A stretch of DNA of 64,000 nt from Methanomassiliicoccales archaeon (GTDB lineage: Archaea; Thermoplasmatota; Thermoplasmata; Methanomassiliicoccales; UBA472), in the NCBI GenBank assembly GCA_028682895.1, contig JAJRAK010000052.1, forward strand, positions 1-64,000, given 5' to 3'. Position 1 is the stretch's first letter, and every line of letters starts with the position of its first letter. Shown piece after piece: positions 16,990 to 25,444 of this stretch. A model generated the notes under the pieces. It was not told where the DNA came from. It saw only the letters and a list, made by a program, of their open reading frames with translations, and did no database searches. The position numbers and the translations under genes are program-made.

Positions 16990-17685
16990 ATGAACAAAGA
17001 GAGCATGACCAGAGAACTGGTGCTACCCGGTGATGTATTGGACGCCGGGACGATGAAGCCTGGTGAGGGGACGTACGTCCATGACGGCAAGATATTCGCC
17101 GCCATGCTGGGCATAAAGAGCGTCAAATCCAATTTCGTGAACGTCATCCCATTGGGCGGAAGGTACATACCGATCCCCGGGGACATGATCATAGGCAAGG
17201 TCATCGACATCGGCCCATCCAACTGGCTGGTGGACATCTACTCGCCATACCCGGCCCCGTTGCATGTCAACGAGGTCCCGTGGAGGGTGGAGTTCGGCGA
17301 CACGGCAAGGTACCTGGGAATTGGGGACACCTTGCTGGCGAAGGTCCTGTCCGTGGACGAGACCAAGCGCGTGCAGGTGACGATGAAGGAACAGGGGCTG
17401 CGGAAGCTGCAGGGCGGACAGATAGTTGAGATAGCCCACAGCAAGGTGCCGAGGGTCATCGGCAAGAACGGCTCCATGATCCAGATGATCAAGACGTACA
17501 CCAACTGCCGCATATTCATCGGACAGAACGGCAGGATATGGATGGATGGCAGCATGAGCGACATGGTGCACGCCATGCAGGCCATCAAGATGATAGACGA
17601 GGGCGCACAGACCCTGAAGCTGACCGAGCGGGTTAAGGAGTTCCTGGAATCGGTCTATCCCAAAGAGAAGAGTGAGGTGTTATAA
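16990..17685 (+). CDS. rrp4: Exosome RNA-binding subunit Rrp4
   Basis: A 231-residue cap protein of the archaeal exosome. It has an N-terminal domain ([10 protein letters not shown]), an S1 barrel (residues 65-130) and a KH domain whose GXXG loop reads [11 protein letters not shown] near residue 157. It sits on the Rrp41/Rrp42 ring and selects RNA, favouring A-rich substrates in characterised archaea. Its stop overlaps the rrp41 ATG (TAATG), so translation is coupled. Confidence 0.95.
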   Translation: MNKESMTRELVLPGDVLDAGTMKPGEGTYVHDGKIFAAMLGIKSVKSNFVNVIPLGGRYIPIPGDMIIGKVIDIGPSNWLVDIYSPYPAPLHVNEVPWRVEFGDTARYLGIGDTLLAKVLSVDETKRVQVTMKEQGLRKLQGGQIVEIAHSKVPRVIGKNGSMIQMIKTYTNCRIFIGQNGRIWMDGSMSDMVHAMQAIKMIDEGAQTLKLTERVKEFLESVYPKEKSEVL

Positions 17686-18464
17686 TGGGTGGAAATTCTG
17701 ATATGAAGCTCATCGATGAAAACGGTATTAGGATAGATGGTCGGAAGGTTGATGAGCTCCGGCCGATAAAGATCGAGGCCGGCGTGCTCAAGAGCGCGGA
17801 CGGGTCTGCGTACGTGGAGATAGGGAAGAACAAGGTCCTGGCAGCCGTGTACGGCCCCAGGGAGTGCCACCCCCGGCACATGCAGAACCCGGCCAAGGCC
17901 ATCGTACAGTGCAAGTACAACATGATATCCTTCTCGGTCTCGGACCGTAAGAGGCCGGGTCCGGACAGGCGCTCGGTGGAGATATCCAAGCTGATATCTG
18001 AGGCCATGGAGTATGTCGTGTTCACCGAGAACTACCCCCGCACGTCCATCGATGTGTACATCGAGGTACTGCAGGCGAACGCTGGTACCAGATGCGCCGG
18101 GCTAACCGCAGCCGCGGTCGCCCTGGCCGATGCTGGCATCCCGATGAGGGACATGGTCCCGGCAGTGGCCGTCGGAAAGGTCAACGACCAGGTGGTCTTG
18201 GACCTGAACAAGGAGGAGGACAACTATGGCCAAGCGGACCTTCCGATCGCCATGATCCCCCGCACCGGAGAGATACTGCTTATGCAGATGGACGGACACC
18301 TTACCCAGGCCGAGTTCGACAAGGGGATGGAGATGGGCGTCAAGGCCTGCATGGAGATATATGAGCTCCAGAAGGACGCCTTGCGCCGCCGCTACGCAAT
18401 AGCCAACGCAGAGAGCGACGAAGAGTCCAAGGACGAGCCCCAGCAGATCAACGAGGAGGCCTGA
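17685..18464 (+). CDS. rrp41: Exosome catalytic subunit Rrp41
   Basis: A 259-residue RNase PH-fold protein. The [16 protein letters not shown] stretch near residue 86 is typical of active Rrp41, and [10 protein letters not shown] near 184 includes the conserved active-site Asp. With Rrp42 it forms the hexameric ring that degrades RNA phosphorolytically and can add tails. An acidic C-terminal tail of about 20 residues ([12 protein letters not shown]) lies beyond the core. Confidence 0.95.
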   Translation: MGGNSDMKLIDENGIRIDGRKVDELRPIKIEAGVLKSADGSAYVEIGKNKVLAAVYGPRECHPRHMQNPAKAIVQCKYNMISFSVSDRKRPGPDRRSVEISKLISEAMEYVVFTENYPRTSIDVYIEVLQANAGTRCAGLTAAAVALADAGIPMRDMVPAVAVGKVNDQVVLDLNKEEDNYGQADLPIAMIPRTGEILLMQMDGHLTQAEFDKGMEMGVKACMEIYELQKDALRRRYAIANAESDEESKDEPQQINEEA

Positions 18465-18466
18465 AG

Positions 18467-19240
18467 ATGGCAAGGTCCATAGTATCCGAGATCAAGAGGG
18501 ACCATATCCACAAGCTCATTGCGGACGGACACCGTGTCGACGGCCGCGCTTGGGATGAACTGCGTCAGATACAGATCCAGACGAACGTGGTGGAGACCGC
18601 TGAGGGGTCCTCCCGCGTGAAGATAGGCAACACCGAGGTCATCGTCGGAGTGAAGATGACCGTAGGCGAGCCGTTCGCAGACACCCCCGACCGGGGAGTA
18701 CTGTCCACCAACGCCGAGCTCATACCGATGGCGTCCCCCAGCTTTGAGTCGGGTCCGCCGGATGAGAACTCCATCGAGCTTGCCAGGGTCGTTGACCGTG
18801 GCATACGCGAAAGCCATATGATCGACCTGGAAAAGCTTTGCATCGAGCCGGGCAAGAAGGTCTGGATCAACTTCGTGGACATATACGTGCTGGACTTCGA
18901 TGGCAACCTGTTCGACGCCTGCTCCCTGGGAGCGGTGGCGGCGATCAAGAGCGCCATAGTGCCGGCCAAGGCCAATGGATTGGGAGAGGACTATCCTATG
19001 CCCATCACCTGCGTGCCCGTGTCGATCACGGCGGTGCAGATAGAAAACTCTATATTGGTTGACCCGAGTCTCGACGAAGAAAAAGTGGCGGCAGCTAGGC
19101 TGACCGTGACCACGGACAACAATGGAGACCTGCGGGCCATGCAAAAGGGGCTTAGCGGTGCGCTCACGTTGGATCAGGTCAGGACCATGATCGAGACCTC
19201 GCGCAGATTGGGCGCAGAGGTCAGAAAGATAATTGGGTGA
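18467..19240 (+). CDS. rrp42: Exosome structural subunit Rrp42
   Basis: A 257-residue RNase PH-fold partner of Rrp41, without phosphorolytic activity of its own but needed for the ring and for RNA binding at the shared interface. The opening IVSEIKRDHIHKLIADGHRVDGR and the FESGPPDENSIELARVVDRG region are typical. It starts three bases after the rrp41 stop. Confidence 0.95.
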   Translation: MARSIVSEIKRDHIHKLIADGHRVDGRAWDELRQIQIQTNVVETAEGSSRVKIGNTEVIVGVKMTVGEPFADTPDRGVLSTNAELIPMASPSFESGPPDENSIELARVVDRGIRESHMIDLEKLCIEPGKKVWINFVDIYVLDFDGNLFDACSLGAVAAIKSAIVPAKANGLGEDYPMPITCVPVSITAVQIENSILVDPSLDEEKVAAARLTVTTDNNGDLRAMQKGLSGALTLDQVRTMIETSRRLGAEVRKIIG

Positions 19241-19245
19241 GAGCA

Positions 19246-19512
19246 ATGGCGAAGAGAACTGTGAAGGCCGGAAGTTCTGGTAGGTACGGTGCCAGGTACG
19301 GCGTCGTGACCAGGAAGTTAACGAGGGACATCGAGAAGGTGCAGAGGTCCAGGTTCGAATGCCCCAGCTGCCATCACATGAGCGTGAAGAGGGTCGGCTC
19401 GGGAATTTGGTCCTGCAGACACTGTGAGACCAAGTTTGCTGCGGCATGTTATACTCCTAGGACGAGGGAAGCGGTATCCAAGGAGATCGCTGCGGCCATC
19501 AACAAGGAGTGA
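19246..19512 (+). CDS. rpl37ae: Ribosomal protein L37Ae (eL43)
   Basis: An 88-residue large-subunit protein with a Cys4 zinc ribbon: CPSC near residue 37 and CRHC near 55. The N terminus MAKRTVKAGSSGRYGARYG is family-typical, so ATG 19246 is used rather than the GTG three codons earlier. It has no bacterial equivalent. Confidence 0.95.
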   Translation: MAKRTVKAGSSGRYGARYGVVTRKLTRDIEKVQRSRFECPSCHHMSVKRVGSGIWSCRHCETKFAAACYTPRTREAVSKEIAAAINKE

Positions 19513-19519
19513 TCCTGAC

Positions 19520-19657
19520 TTGACCTACAAGTGCGGCCAATGCGAGAAGCCCATCCGCTCCAACGTCAACGCTGTGGGGATGCAGTGCGAGAACTGCGGC
19601 TCCAAGCTGTTCTACAAGGAGCGACCTAACGTCAAGAAGGTAATAAAGGGCCGGTAG
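19520..19657 (+). CDS. rpoP: DNA-directed RNA polymerase subunit P (Rpb12-like)
   Basis: A 45-residue zinc-ribbon subunit: CGQC at residues 5-8 and CENC near 22, ending RPNVKKVIKGR, the conserved basic tail that contacts the core polymerase. The start is TTG at 19520, with GGAGTGAT about 10 bases upstream at the L37Ae stop; the longer frame inside L37Ae is not coding. The stop is TAG, followed directly by the pcc1 ATG. Confidence 0.93.
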   Translation: MTYKCGQCEKPIRSNVNAVGMQCENCGSKLFYKERPNVKKVIKGR

Positions 19658-19900
19658 ATGTTCCGAGCCACCTTGACGGTGCGCTCACCCTTCGCCTCCA
19701 ACGTGGCCAATGCCATCGGTCCGGAGGCTGGAAGGGAGATACCTCGCACCAGGGCGGAAGTGAGCTATGCGGACGACCGCATGACCTTGGCCCTGGACGC
19801 CGATGACCTTTCTGCCCTGAGGGCAGCTTTAAATTCCTACATCCGATGGATGAGCATTGCAGAAAAGATGAGTGAAACGGTCGGTGAAATCAATGGATGA
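19658..19900 (+). CDS. pcc1: KEOPS complex subunit Pcc1
   Basis: An 80-residue dimerising subunit of the KEOPS complex, which makes the universal t6A modification on tRNAs that read ANN codons. The RATLTVRSPFASNVANAI opening and the LRAALNSYIRWMSIAEKM C-terminal helix are typical. It starts immediately after the rpoP stop and overlaps the prefoldin beta start by eight bases. Confidence 0.9.
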   Translation: MFRATLTVRSPFASNVANAIGPEAGREIPRTRAEVSYADDRMTLALDADDLSALRAALNSYIRWMSIAEKMSETVGEING

Positions 19901-20276
19901 GATCAGCCCCAAACTTCAGAACCAGATCGCCCAGTTCCAGCAGCTGCAGCAGCAGTTGCAGACGGTCATGAGCCAGAAGATCAGGATGGACGCCATGATG
20001 AAAGAGATGGAGATGACCATCGAAGAGCTGAAGAAGGCGGAGGAAGGAGCCACCGTCTACAAGAGCGTCGGTTCCCTCATGATAAAGGTGGCGGACACCC
20101 CTGCACTGCTCAAGGAGATCGAGGACGACAAGGAGACCACCGAGGTCCGCGTCAAGAGCCTTGATCGCCAGGAGAAGATGCTCAAGGAGAAGTTCCAGAG
20201 CGTCCAGGAACAGCTGAACCGCGCTTTGGGCGCACAGCAACAGGCACCTATCAAGATGGATGACGAGGACAACTGA
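19893..20276 (+). CDS. pfdB: Prefoldin beta subunit
   Basis: A 127-residue chaperone subunit. Two long coiled-coil arms (residues 5-45 and 75-115, Gln/Glu/Leu-rich) flank a short beta hairpin around GATVYKSVGSLMIKV. Four beta and two alpha subunits make the jellyfish-shaped hexamer that hands unfolded proteins to the thermosome. ATG 19893 is preferred over the ATG at 19872 inside pcc1 because the coiled coil starts normally and GGTGAA lies just upstream. Confidence 0.94.
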   Translation: MDEISPKLQNQIAQFQQLQQQLQTVMSQKIRMDAMMKEMEMTIEELKKAEEGATVYKSVGSLMIKVADTPALLKEIEDDKETTEVRVKSLDRQEKMLKEKFQSVQEQLNRALGAQQQAPIKMDDEDN

Positions 20277-20284
20277 TCCTCCAT

Positions 20285-20298
20285 CCCTTTTTTTATAT
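20285..20298 (+). terminator. T-run ending the psmA-prefoldin operon
   Basis: CCCTTTTTTTATAT follows the prefoldin stop within about 10 bases. Such T runs terminate archaeal polymerase without a hairpin. The TATA-like end of the run could also act as a promoter element for the next gene. Confidence 0.5.
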
Positions 20299-20318
20299 TT
20301 CAACAACAAATTGGATAT

Positions 20319-20332
20319 AACGAATATTCGTT
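20319..20332 (+). promoter_or_regulatory. Perfect 14-bp palindrome between TATA and start of the DHH gene
   Basis: AACGAATATTCGTT is its own reverse complement. It directly follows a GGATATAA element at 20314-20320 and ends 11 bases before ATG 20344, so a dimeric repressor bound here could block promoter use. The cognate regulator is unknown. Confidence 0.45.
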
Positions 20333-20343
20333 TGCGTCGATGG

Positions 20344-21288
20344 ATGATCGACGACATCATCAGCAGGTTGATCTCATCGGACAAGCTCATCTTGGTCCAT
20401 GGCAACGCGGACCCTGACGCTCTGGGCAGCGCCTACGCTCTGGCGATGGCGTTCCCCCCAGCTGTGATACTACCAGTGGACGGTCTGGACCGCACTTCCA
20501 AGAACGTCGCCGGCAAGCTTGGCATCGAGACCCTTTCTGAGCTGGATAGGGAGCATTCGCTCATCGTGGTCGTCGACACCTCGTCCCCGGAACAGTTGGG
20601 GAGCATGAGCAATATCGAGGGAGAGATGATCGTCATCGACCATCACTGCCCCTCGGACAAGTGGGGAGAGCACCGTACATATCTCTGTGACGATAGCAAA
20701 CGCAGCTGCGCCGAGATAGTCCTTGATATACTGGAAAGGGCGAAATGCCCTATAGACCGAAAGATGGCGTTGGCCCTCTGCGCCGGCATCCTTACCGACA
20801 CCGGTCATTTCCGCTACGCCAACGTTGCATCGATGAGGGCGTTCGCTCACCTGATGGAGGTCGCCGGCCTCGGCATGGAGGACGTATTGACCTTGACGGA
20901 GTCGCCCACGGACATCTCCGAACGGGTGGCGCAGATGAAGGGAGGGCAGCGCATGCGCTTTGAGCGCGTCGGCGAATACATCGTCGCCATATCCCAGGGC
21001 TCTTCCTTCGAGTCGTCCGTCTGCAAATCATTGCTTTACCTGGGAGCGGACATAGCCTTCGTCGCCTCGCAGAGGAACGAGGAGTTCCGCCTCAGCGCCC
21101 GGGCCAAGCAGGACCTGGTCAAGAAAGGGCTGCACCTCGGTCAGCTCCTAGGGGACGTCGGTCAGGAGACTGACAATGACGGGGGCGGGCACGGCGGCGC
21201 GGCCGGCCTCGTGGGCATGGGAGATGCAGAGGCGATGCTCAACATCTGCATGCAAAAGTCAATGGCCTTCCTCAGGAAGTTGAAATGA
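20344..21288 (+). CDS. DHH-family phosphoesterase (DHH-DHHA1)
   Basis: A 314-residue protein with the metal-binding motifs HGNADPDALGSA (residue 20), VVVDTSS, and VIDHHCPS, which contains the DHH signature, then a DHHA1 domain ending in GGGHGGAAGLVGMG near residue 280. This family covers RecJ-like and NrnA-like nanoRNases and 3'-phosphoadenosine phosphatases (COG0618); the exact substrate cannot be fixed from sequence. ATG 20344 is used because the upstream extension crosses the promoter and the preceding stop. It is set apart from the exosome operon by a T-run. Confidence 0.87.
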   Translation: MIDDIISRLISSDKLILVHGNADPDALGSAYALAMAFPPAVILPVDGLDRTSKNVAGKLGIETLSELDREHSLIVVVDTSSPEQLGSMSNIEGEMIVIDHHCPSDKWGEHRTYLCDDSKRSCAEIVLDILERAKCPIDRKMALALCAGILTDTGHFRYANVASMRAFAHLMEVAGLGMEDVLTLTESPTDISERVAQMKGGQRMRFERVGEYIVAISQGSSFESSVCKSLLYLGADIAFVASQRNEEFRLSARAKQDLVKKGLHLGQLLGDVGQETDNDGGGHGGAAGLVGMGDAEAMLNICMQKSMAFLRKLK

Positions 21289-21291
21289 ACC

Positions 21292-22359
21292 TTATCGCAG
21301 CTTGTTCAGACCTGCGATGACCTCTCGTACCCGATCATAGTTACGAGAGTTGCTTTGGAAGAACTCCCGGGTCGGCGCAAGCACCTCGGCCAAGGCGGCC
21401 GCGGTCCCGTTCTTCAGGTCCATAGGGTGCAGCTTTCCGGAAAGGTACAACCTCTCCAGCTCGTCGTAGCTGTGGAACTCCAGGTTGCCCCCGAACTTCT
21501 CCGGGCGCTCGAAGCGCAGCGTGTCCATCCTCTCGAAGAGCACGTTCTTGCAGATGGACATGACAGGGTTGCCCTCTGTTTCCGGAGGGCAGAACGCTTT
21601 GCCCAGCTTCCTCTTGATCTCTTCAGGGGAATCGTGGATGAGCAGGCTTCCCTCGGGATCGCTCTTGGACATCTTGCTGCTGACGGGGTCCATGCGGTTC
21701 CCTCCCTTGAGGCCGGGTAATAACGGTGTATGCACGGCGACGGCCTTCTTCATGCCCATCTTCTCCGCCGCCTCGCGCGCCAACATGTGCGCCCTCCTCT
21801 GATCGAGACCCGCGTAGGCCACGTCCACATCCAGGAACATGAGGTCCGCCGCCTGCATCAGTGGGTACAGCATCTTGCTGGAGTCGACATCTGCCTCGTC
21901 CTCGGTGCGGCCCATGATGGTCATGGCCCTCTTCACCCTTTGTAGCGAGGAGGCCTTGCCCACCTTCATTACCATCTCCCAGTAATCGATATCGTCCATT
22001 ATCTCGGATGCCAGACGGTACTCGACCCGGTCCCGGGGCACGCCCAGGGCCTCGAAGCAGTCCTTCATATACTCGGCGCAAACACGGATGTTCTCGATGT
22101 CACCGCCCATCTTATCGTTGATATAGGCATGCCAGTCCGCGAGAAATATTGTGAACTTGAAACCGGCGTCGGCGAAGTTGCGCACCTTCTGCGCGGTGAC
22201 CATCCACCCGATGTGCACCTGACCGGAAGGCTCGAAACCGATATAGCCGGTAGGCGAGGTCTTGTTCTGGAGAACCTCCCTGAGGTCCTCCGCGGTGATT
22301 ATCTCCTCGGTGTTCCTGGCGATCAGTGCGAACCGCTCTTCGATGTCCATGGTCCTCAT
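21292..22359 (-). CDS. tyrS: Tyrosine--tRNA ligase
   Basis: A 355-residue class I synthetase that charges tRNA-Tyr. The ATP-binding HIGH motif appears as HIGW (residues 49-52) within GFEPSGQVHIG, and KMSKS lies at 229-233. Size and motifs match the compact archaeal/eukaryotic TyrRS type. A TATA-like GTTTAATATT at about 22376-22386 on the minus strand fits a nearly leaderless transcript from ATG 22359; a second ATG three codons later is possible. Confidence 0.95.
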   Translation of the reverse strand: MRTMDIEERFALIARNTEEIITAEDLREVLQNKTSPTGYIGFEPSGQVHIGWMVTAQKVRNFADAGFKFTIFLADWHAYINDKMGGDIENIRVCAEYMKDCFEALGVPRDRVEYRLASEIMDDIDYWEMVMKVGKASSLQRVKRAMTIMGRTEDEADVDSSKMLYPLMQAADLMFLDVDVAYAGLDQRRAHMLAREAAEKMGMKKAVAVHTPLLPGLKGGNRMDPVSSKMSKSDPEGSLLIHDSPEEIKRKLGKAFCPPETEGNPVMSICKNVLFERMDTLRFERPEKFGGNLEFHSYDELERLYLSGKLHPMDLKNGTAAALAEVLAPTREFFQSNSRNYDRVREVIAGLNKLR

Positions 22360-22394
22360 GGTCGAATGAGGGAGGGAATATTAAACTGATTTGC

Positions 22395-23753
22395 CTATCG
22401 GTCTAGCTCACTGGCCAGCTTCTCGGCCGCCGCGTTCACCGTGTCGAAGACCATGGATGTGGGCGGGCAATAGGCGTTCTCAAGCTGCACGAACTCCTTC
22501 ACTGTGACCCCTTTCAGTATAGCGGCGGTGATCCAGTTGATCCGGCCGGTGACATCGTCCTTTCCCACTATCTGTCCGCCGATGAGGCGCCCGCTGTCAA
22601 CGTCCGCCAGTAGCTTTACCGTCATGTCCTTGGCCCCGGGGTAGTACCTGGCCCGGCACCCTCCCTTTACGACGGCGTCCACGACCTTGAGGCCGTAGTA
22701 CTCGGCGAGGGAGCGGGACATACCAGTGCCACCTACCTGCAGTCCTCCGATGACACTGATGTAAGGGCTGGCCGTACCTGGGAATGTAGCGCTGCCGCCT
22801 GCGGCGCGCATACCTGCCACGCGGCCCTGCCTGACCGCGGTCGAACCGAGCTGGCTCATCGTCGGTCCAGGCACGATCGCGCTCTGGCACATGACCACGT
22901 CGCCGGCCAGATAGATATCAGGGACCAGGCGCCCTTTGCGGTAAGGCTGCAAGCTTGGGCTCACGCGCACCGCGCCCAACGAACCGATCTCCAGCCCCAT
23001 CTGCTCGGCCAGCCTGATGTTCGCCCGGACGCCAGTGGCCATGATCACCATCTGACAGGGGATGGTGGTGCCTCCAGCGACAACACCGGAAACGCTGCCC
23101 TGGCCCTCTATCTTCGACAATGGTCTTCCCATCACGAACTTGATGCCCAGGGACTCGCAATGGTCCTGTACCAGCTTGGCCATGTCCTTGTCCATTATGC
23201 GCGGGACCACTTGGTCGAACATCTCCACCACGGTGACGTCCTTGCCCCGCTCGTGCAGCGCCACGGCCACCTCCAGACCGATCACGCCCGCACCGGCCAC
23301 CACTACCTGATGGACCGATGGGAGATCATCCATGATCGCCTCTCCGTCAGATATGAACCTGACCGGGAAAACTCCCTTGAGGTCCTTCCCTTCGATGGGA
23401 GGCACGAACACGGTACCACCGGTGGCGACCACCAATGAATCGAAGTCGAAGGAGCTACCGTCCTTTGTGGTCAACTGCTTCTTGTCCAGGTCCACCTTGT
23501 CCACGCTGGTCTTTACCAGGACCTTGATCCCCCTTTCCTTTTGATAGAACTCGGGGGTATGCATGACGATGCTCTGGAAGTCCTTGATCCTCCCTTCGAT
23601 GACAAAGGGGATGGCACAAGGAGAGTAAGCTACGTGCTCATCCTCGGTGATAAGTGTTATGTCCTCGGCCCCATGCTCCCTGGCGGTCGAGGCCGCGGTC
23701 ATGCCGGCCGCGCCCCCTCCGATGACGATGATCTTCCTGGCCATTGTTCTCAT
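22395..23753 (-). CDS. FAD-dependent pyridine nucleotide-disulfide oxidoreductase (CoA-disulfide reductase/NADH oxidase family)
   Basis: A 452-residue flavoprotein. The N-terminal FAD site is IIVIGGGAAGMTAAS. The typical redox Cys sits in YSPCAIPFVI near residue 48, as in coenzyme A-disulfide reductases and NADH oxidases that use a single active Cys. An NAD-binding segment VVAGAGVIGLEVAVAL lies near 155, and a dimerisation domain follows from about 330. Likely roles are thiol redox balance or oxygen/sulfur detoxification. ATG 23753 fits the TATA spacing; the ATG three codons downstream is possible. A longer upstream frame crosses the promoter and is rejected. Confidence 0.88.
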   Translation of the reverse strand: MRTMARKIIVIGGGAAGMTAASTAREHGAEDITLITEDEHVAYSPCAIPFVIEGRIKDFQSIVMHTPEFYQKERGIKVLVKTSVDKVDLDKKQLTTKDGSSFDFDSLVVATGGTVFVPPIEGKDLKGVFPVRFISDGEAIMDDLPSVHQVVVAGAGVIGLEVAVALHERGKDVTVVEMFDQVVPRIMDKDMAKLVQDHCESLGIKFVMGRPLSKIEGQGSVSGVVAGGTTIPCQMVIMATGVRANIRLAEQMGLEIGSLGAVRVSPSLQPYRKGRLVPDIYLAGDVVMCQSAIVPGPTMSQLGSTAVRQGRVAGMRAAGGSATFPGTASPYISVIGGLQVGGTGMSRSLAEYYGLKVVDAVVKGGCRARYYPGAKDMTVKLLADVDSGRLIGGQIVGKDDVTGRINWITAAILKGVTVKEFVQLENAYCPPTSMVFDTVNAAAEKLASELDR

Positions 23754-23772
23754 GCGGCAAATCCGGAAGAAA

Positions 23773-23782
23773 GGATATAAAA
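23773..23782 (-). promoter_or_regulatory. TATA box of the flavin oxidoreductase gene
   Basis: Read on the minus strand this is TTTTATATCC, centred about 25 bases before ATG 23753, which indicates a leaderless or near-leaderless message. Confidence 0.55.
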
Positions 23783-23850
23783 TCTTGTAATGCGGGAGCG
23801 TATCCCTAAAATAGTACGGTTCGTTAGCCATAGGTGGAAATGGAGCGGCA

Positions 23851-24837
23851 ATGAAGAACATGGACCTGTCCAGCCCGGTAACGGTCTGGAAAGAGGATGA
23901 TGTCGTCGATGGACGGAGAGAGAAGGCGCTGGTCGCCATACTCCGTACCCGTGGTTGTCACTGGTCCCGCAAGGGCGGATGCACCATGTGCGGTTACAAC
24001 GTGGAAAGCCTAGAGGGCATCGGCGTAGAGGAGCTCACCGCACAGCTCAGTGCGGTCCTGAGCCGGTACGAGGGCGAGGGCATGGTCAAGCTGTACACCT
24101 CGGGAAGCTTCCTTGACCCCCTGGAAATACCTGTGGAGATGCGGGACCGTATATTGGGTGCGTTCGATCAGGCCAAGAGGGTCCTGTTCGAGAGCCGTCC
24201 CGAGTTCGTGACACCTGAGATATTGAGGGAGCTGCCAGACCACGCTTCCATAGCGTTAGGCCTGGAGAGCGCCTCGGACACCGTTCTCAGGTGCAGCGTG
24301 CACAAGGGCTTTGGCGTCAAGGACTACGTCCGGGCATCGGATGCGATAAACGACCGCGGTCTTCCCGTACGAACATACCTGCTGCTCAAACCGCCCTATC
24401 TTACGGAAAGGGCGGCCATCGAGGACACTGCCGCCTCGATCAGGTTCGCCGCCCCCCGCTCCGAGAGCGTGTCGGTGAACCCGCTCAATGTGCAGAAGGA
24501 GACCGTCGTGGAGGGACTTTGGCGGCGCGGCGACTACCGCTCGCCCTGGATATGGTCGCTCTTTGAGGTGCTGAAGGTAAAAAGGGAGTTCCCCGGGGTC
24601 AGGATATTCTCCTCCCCCAGCGGCGCGGGCACCCAACGTGGCGTGCACAACTGTCCTGAATGCGACAAGCGCCTTCTGGACGCCTTGGAAAAGTTCAACT
24701 TCGAGCAGGACCTTAACCTTCTCGAAGGCCATCAATGCCAATGTCGCAAGGAGTGGTCGTCGCTCGTCTCCATGGAGGACCTCATGCGTACCTCCGTGGA
24801 CGTGCACCGCCACCTCGAGGACGAATTGGCGCTATAG
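23851..24837 (+). CDS. raSEA: Archaeosine biosynthesis radical SAM protein RaSEA
   Basis: A 328-residue radical SAM enzyme. The cluster-binding Cys are C36, C44 and C47 in GCHWSRKGGCTMCGY, the spacing used by the Elp3-like branch. YTSGSFLDPLEIP and IALGLESASDTVLRCSVHKGF are further family marks, and the C terminus has a Cys-rich part (CPECDKR, CQCRK). RaSEA works with ArcS to turn the lysine adduct of preQ0 at tRNA position 15 into archaeosine. No arcS or tgt gene is adjacent. The stop is TAG. Confidence 0.87.
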   Translation: MKNMDLSSPVTVWKEDDVVDGRREKALVAILRTRGCHWSRKGGCTMCGYNVESLEGIGVEELTAQLSAVLSRYEGEGMVKLYTSGSFLDPLEIPVEMRDRILGAFDQAKRVLFESRPEFVTPEILRELPDHASIALGLESASDTVLRCSVHKGFGVKDYVRASDAINDRGLPVRTYLLLKPPYLTERAAIEDTAASIRFAAPRSESVSVNPLNVQKETVVEGLWRRGDYRSPWIWSLFEVLKVKREFPGVRIFSSPSGAGTQRGVHNCPECDKRLLDALEKFNFEQDLNLLEGHQCQCRKEWSSLVSMEDLMRTSVDVHRHLEDELAL

Positions 24838-24847
24838 AGGGATGTTC

Positions 24848-25168
24848 ATGGATTACGACATCAAGAAGGGAAATTACGGCAATATAGAGGGTGACGGATT
24901 GCGCAGCATGATGGAACTTGCGTTCGGCTCGGCCAAGATGGAGGGCGACACCTGCGTCTCCTCCTACGGCGCCATGACCCGGATCGAGGTCAAGATAAAG
25001 AGCAAGACCTCCCTGGACATCAATACCGTGAGCGACAAGAACGTTTCCGTGGATATCGCCACCGAGACCATCAAAAGATGGAACGCTTTCCTCGAGGAGG
25101 TCACGGGCTTTAATTCGAAGGAGCGCCGCAATCGCCTGCAGAAGAAGGCCAAGGAAGGAAAGCTCTGA
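24848..25168 (+). CDS. DUF5611-like small archaeal protein
   Basis: A 106-residue protein opening MDYDIKKGNYGNIEGDGL, with an alpha-beta composition and a basic C-terminal tail (KERRNRLQKKAKEGKL). It resembles the uncharacterised euryarchaeal DUF5611 family. ATG 24848 has AGAGGG six bases upstream; an ATG two codons earlier is also in frame. It starts 10 bases after RaSEA and is probably cotranscribed with it. The function is unknown. Confidence 0.75.
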   Translation: MDYDIKKGNYGNIEGDGLRSMMELAFGSAKMEGDTCVSSYGAMTRIEVKIKSKTSLDINTVSDKNVSVDIATETIKRWNAFLEEVTGFNSKERRNRLQKKAKEGKL

Positions 25169-25225
25169 GAACTGGTCCAGCATGACCTTTTCCCTTCCCC
25201 TCTTTTAAATACTGTCCACCGATTC

Positions 25226-25235
25226 TTTTAAATAT
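25226..25235 (+). promoter_or_regulatory. TATA box of the L3-SecY ribosomal operon
   Basis: TTTTAAATAT predicts a transcription start near 25257. A second, similar element (TTTTAAATAC) lies at 25203-25212, so two starts are possible. Pyrimidine-rich DNA just upstream (25184-25205) may terminate the RaSEA unit. Confidence 0.5.
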
Positions 25236-25256
25236 GATTGACGGTATGCGAGTTCT

Positions 25257-25444
25257 GCTCAACGCACTGAGGACGTTCGACCAGACCCCTTGGGCAATGC
25301 AAACGCATCCCTAAGCCGTTCCCCTAAGCACATTCTGGGGAGCGATGACGGTGTCACGGTCGAAGGTGCTGACCTCAACACTCTTGAGAACAGGCGTTAG
25401 CGTAAGAGAGTGTGCTCTCTCATGAGTAAGGGAGAGGGAGATCA
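25257..25444 (+). ncRNA. Structured leader of the ribosomal protein operon
   Basis: About 190 bases separate the predicted start from the L3 ATG. Several helices can form: 25317-25324 with 25337-25344 (8 bp, one G-U), 25276-25282 with 25358-25364 (7 bp, long range), 25346-25349 with 25353-25356, 25374-25378 with 25384-25388, and 25405-25410 with 25415-25420 (6 bp, tetraloop). The CUCUC of the last hairpin can pair instead with GAGAG in the L3 Shine-Dalgarno (25430-25440), so the leader could sequester the ribosome site. Autogenous control by an operon product is a plausible inference; the E. coli S10 leader is controlled by L4 in that way. Confidence 0.5.

Noticed and set aside
25340-25390. 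Possible C/D box sRNA in the ribosomal leader (GATGA near 25344 and CTGA near 25369)
   Set aside because: The C box is imperfect, terminal stems and a second C'/D pair are not convincing, and the region is better explained as leader hairpins.
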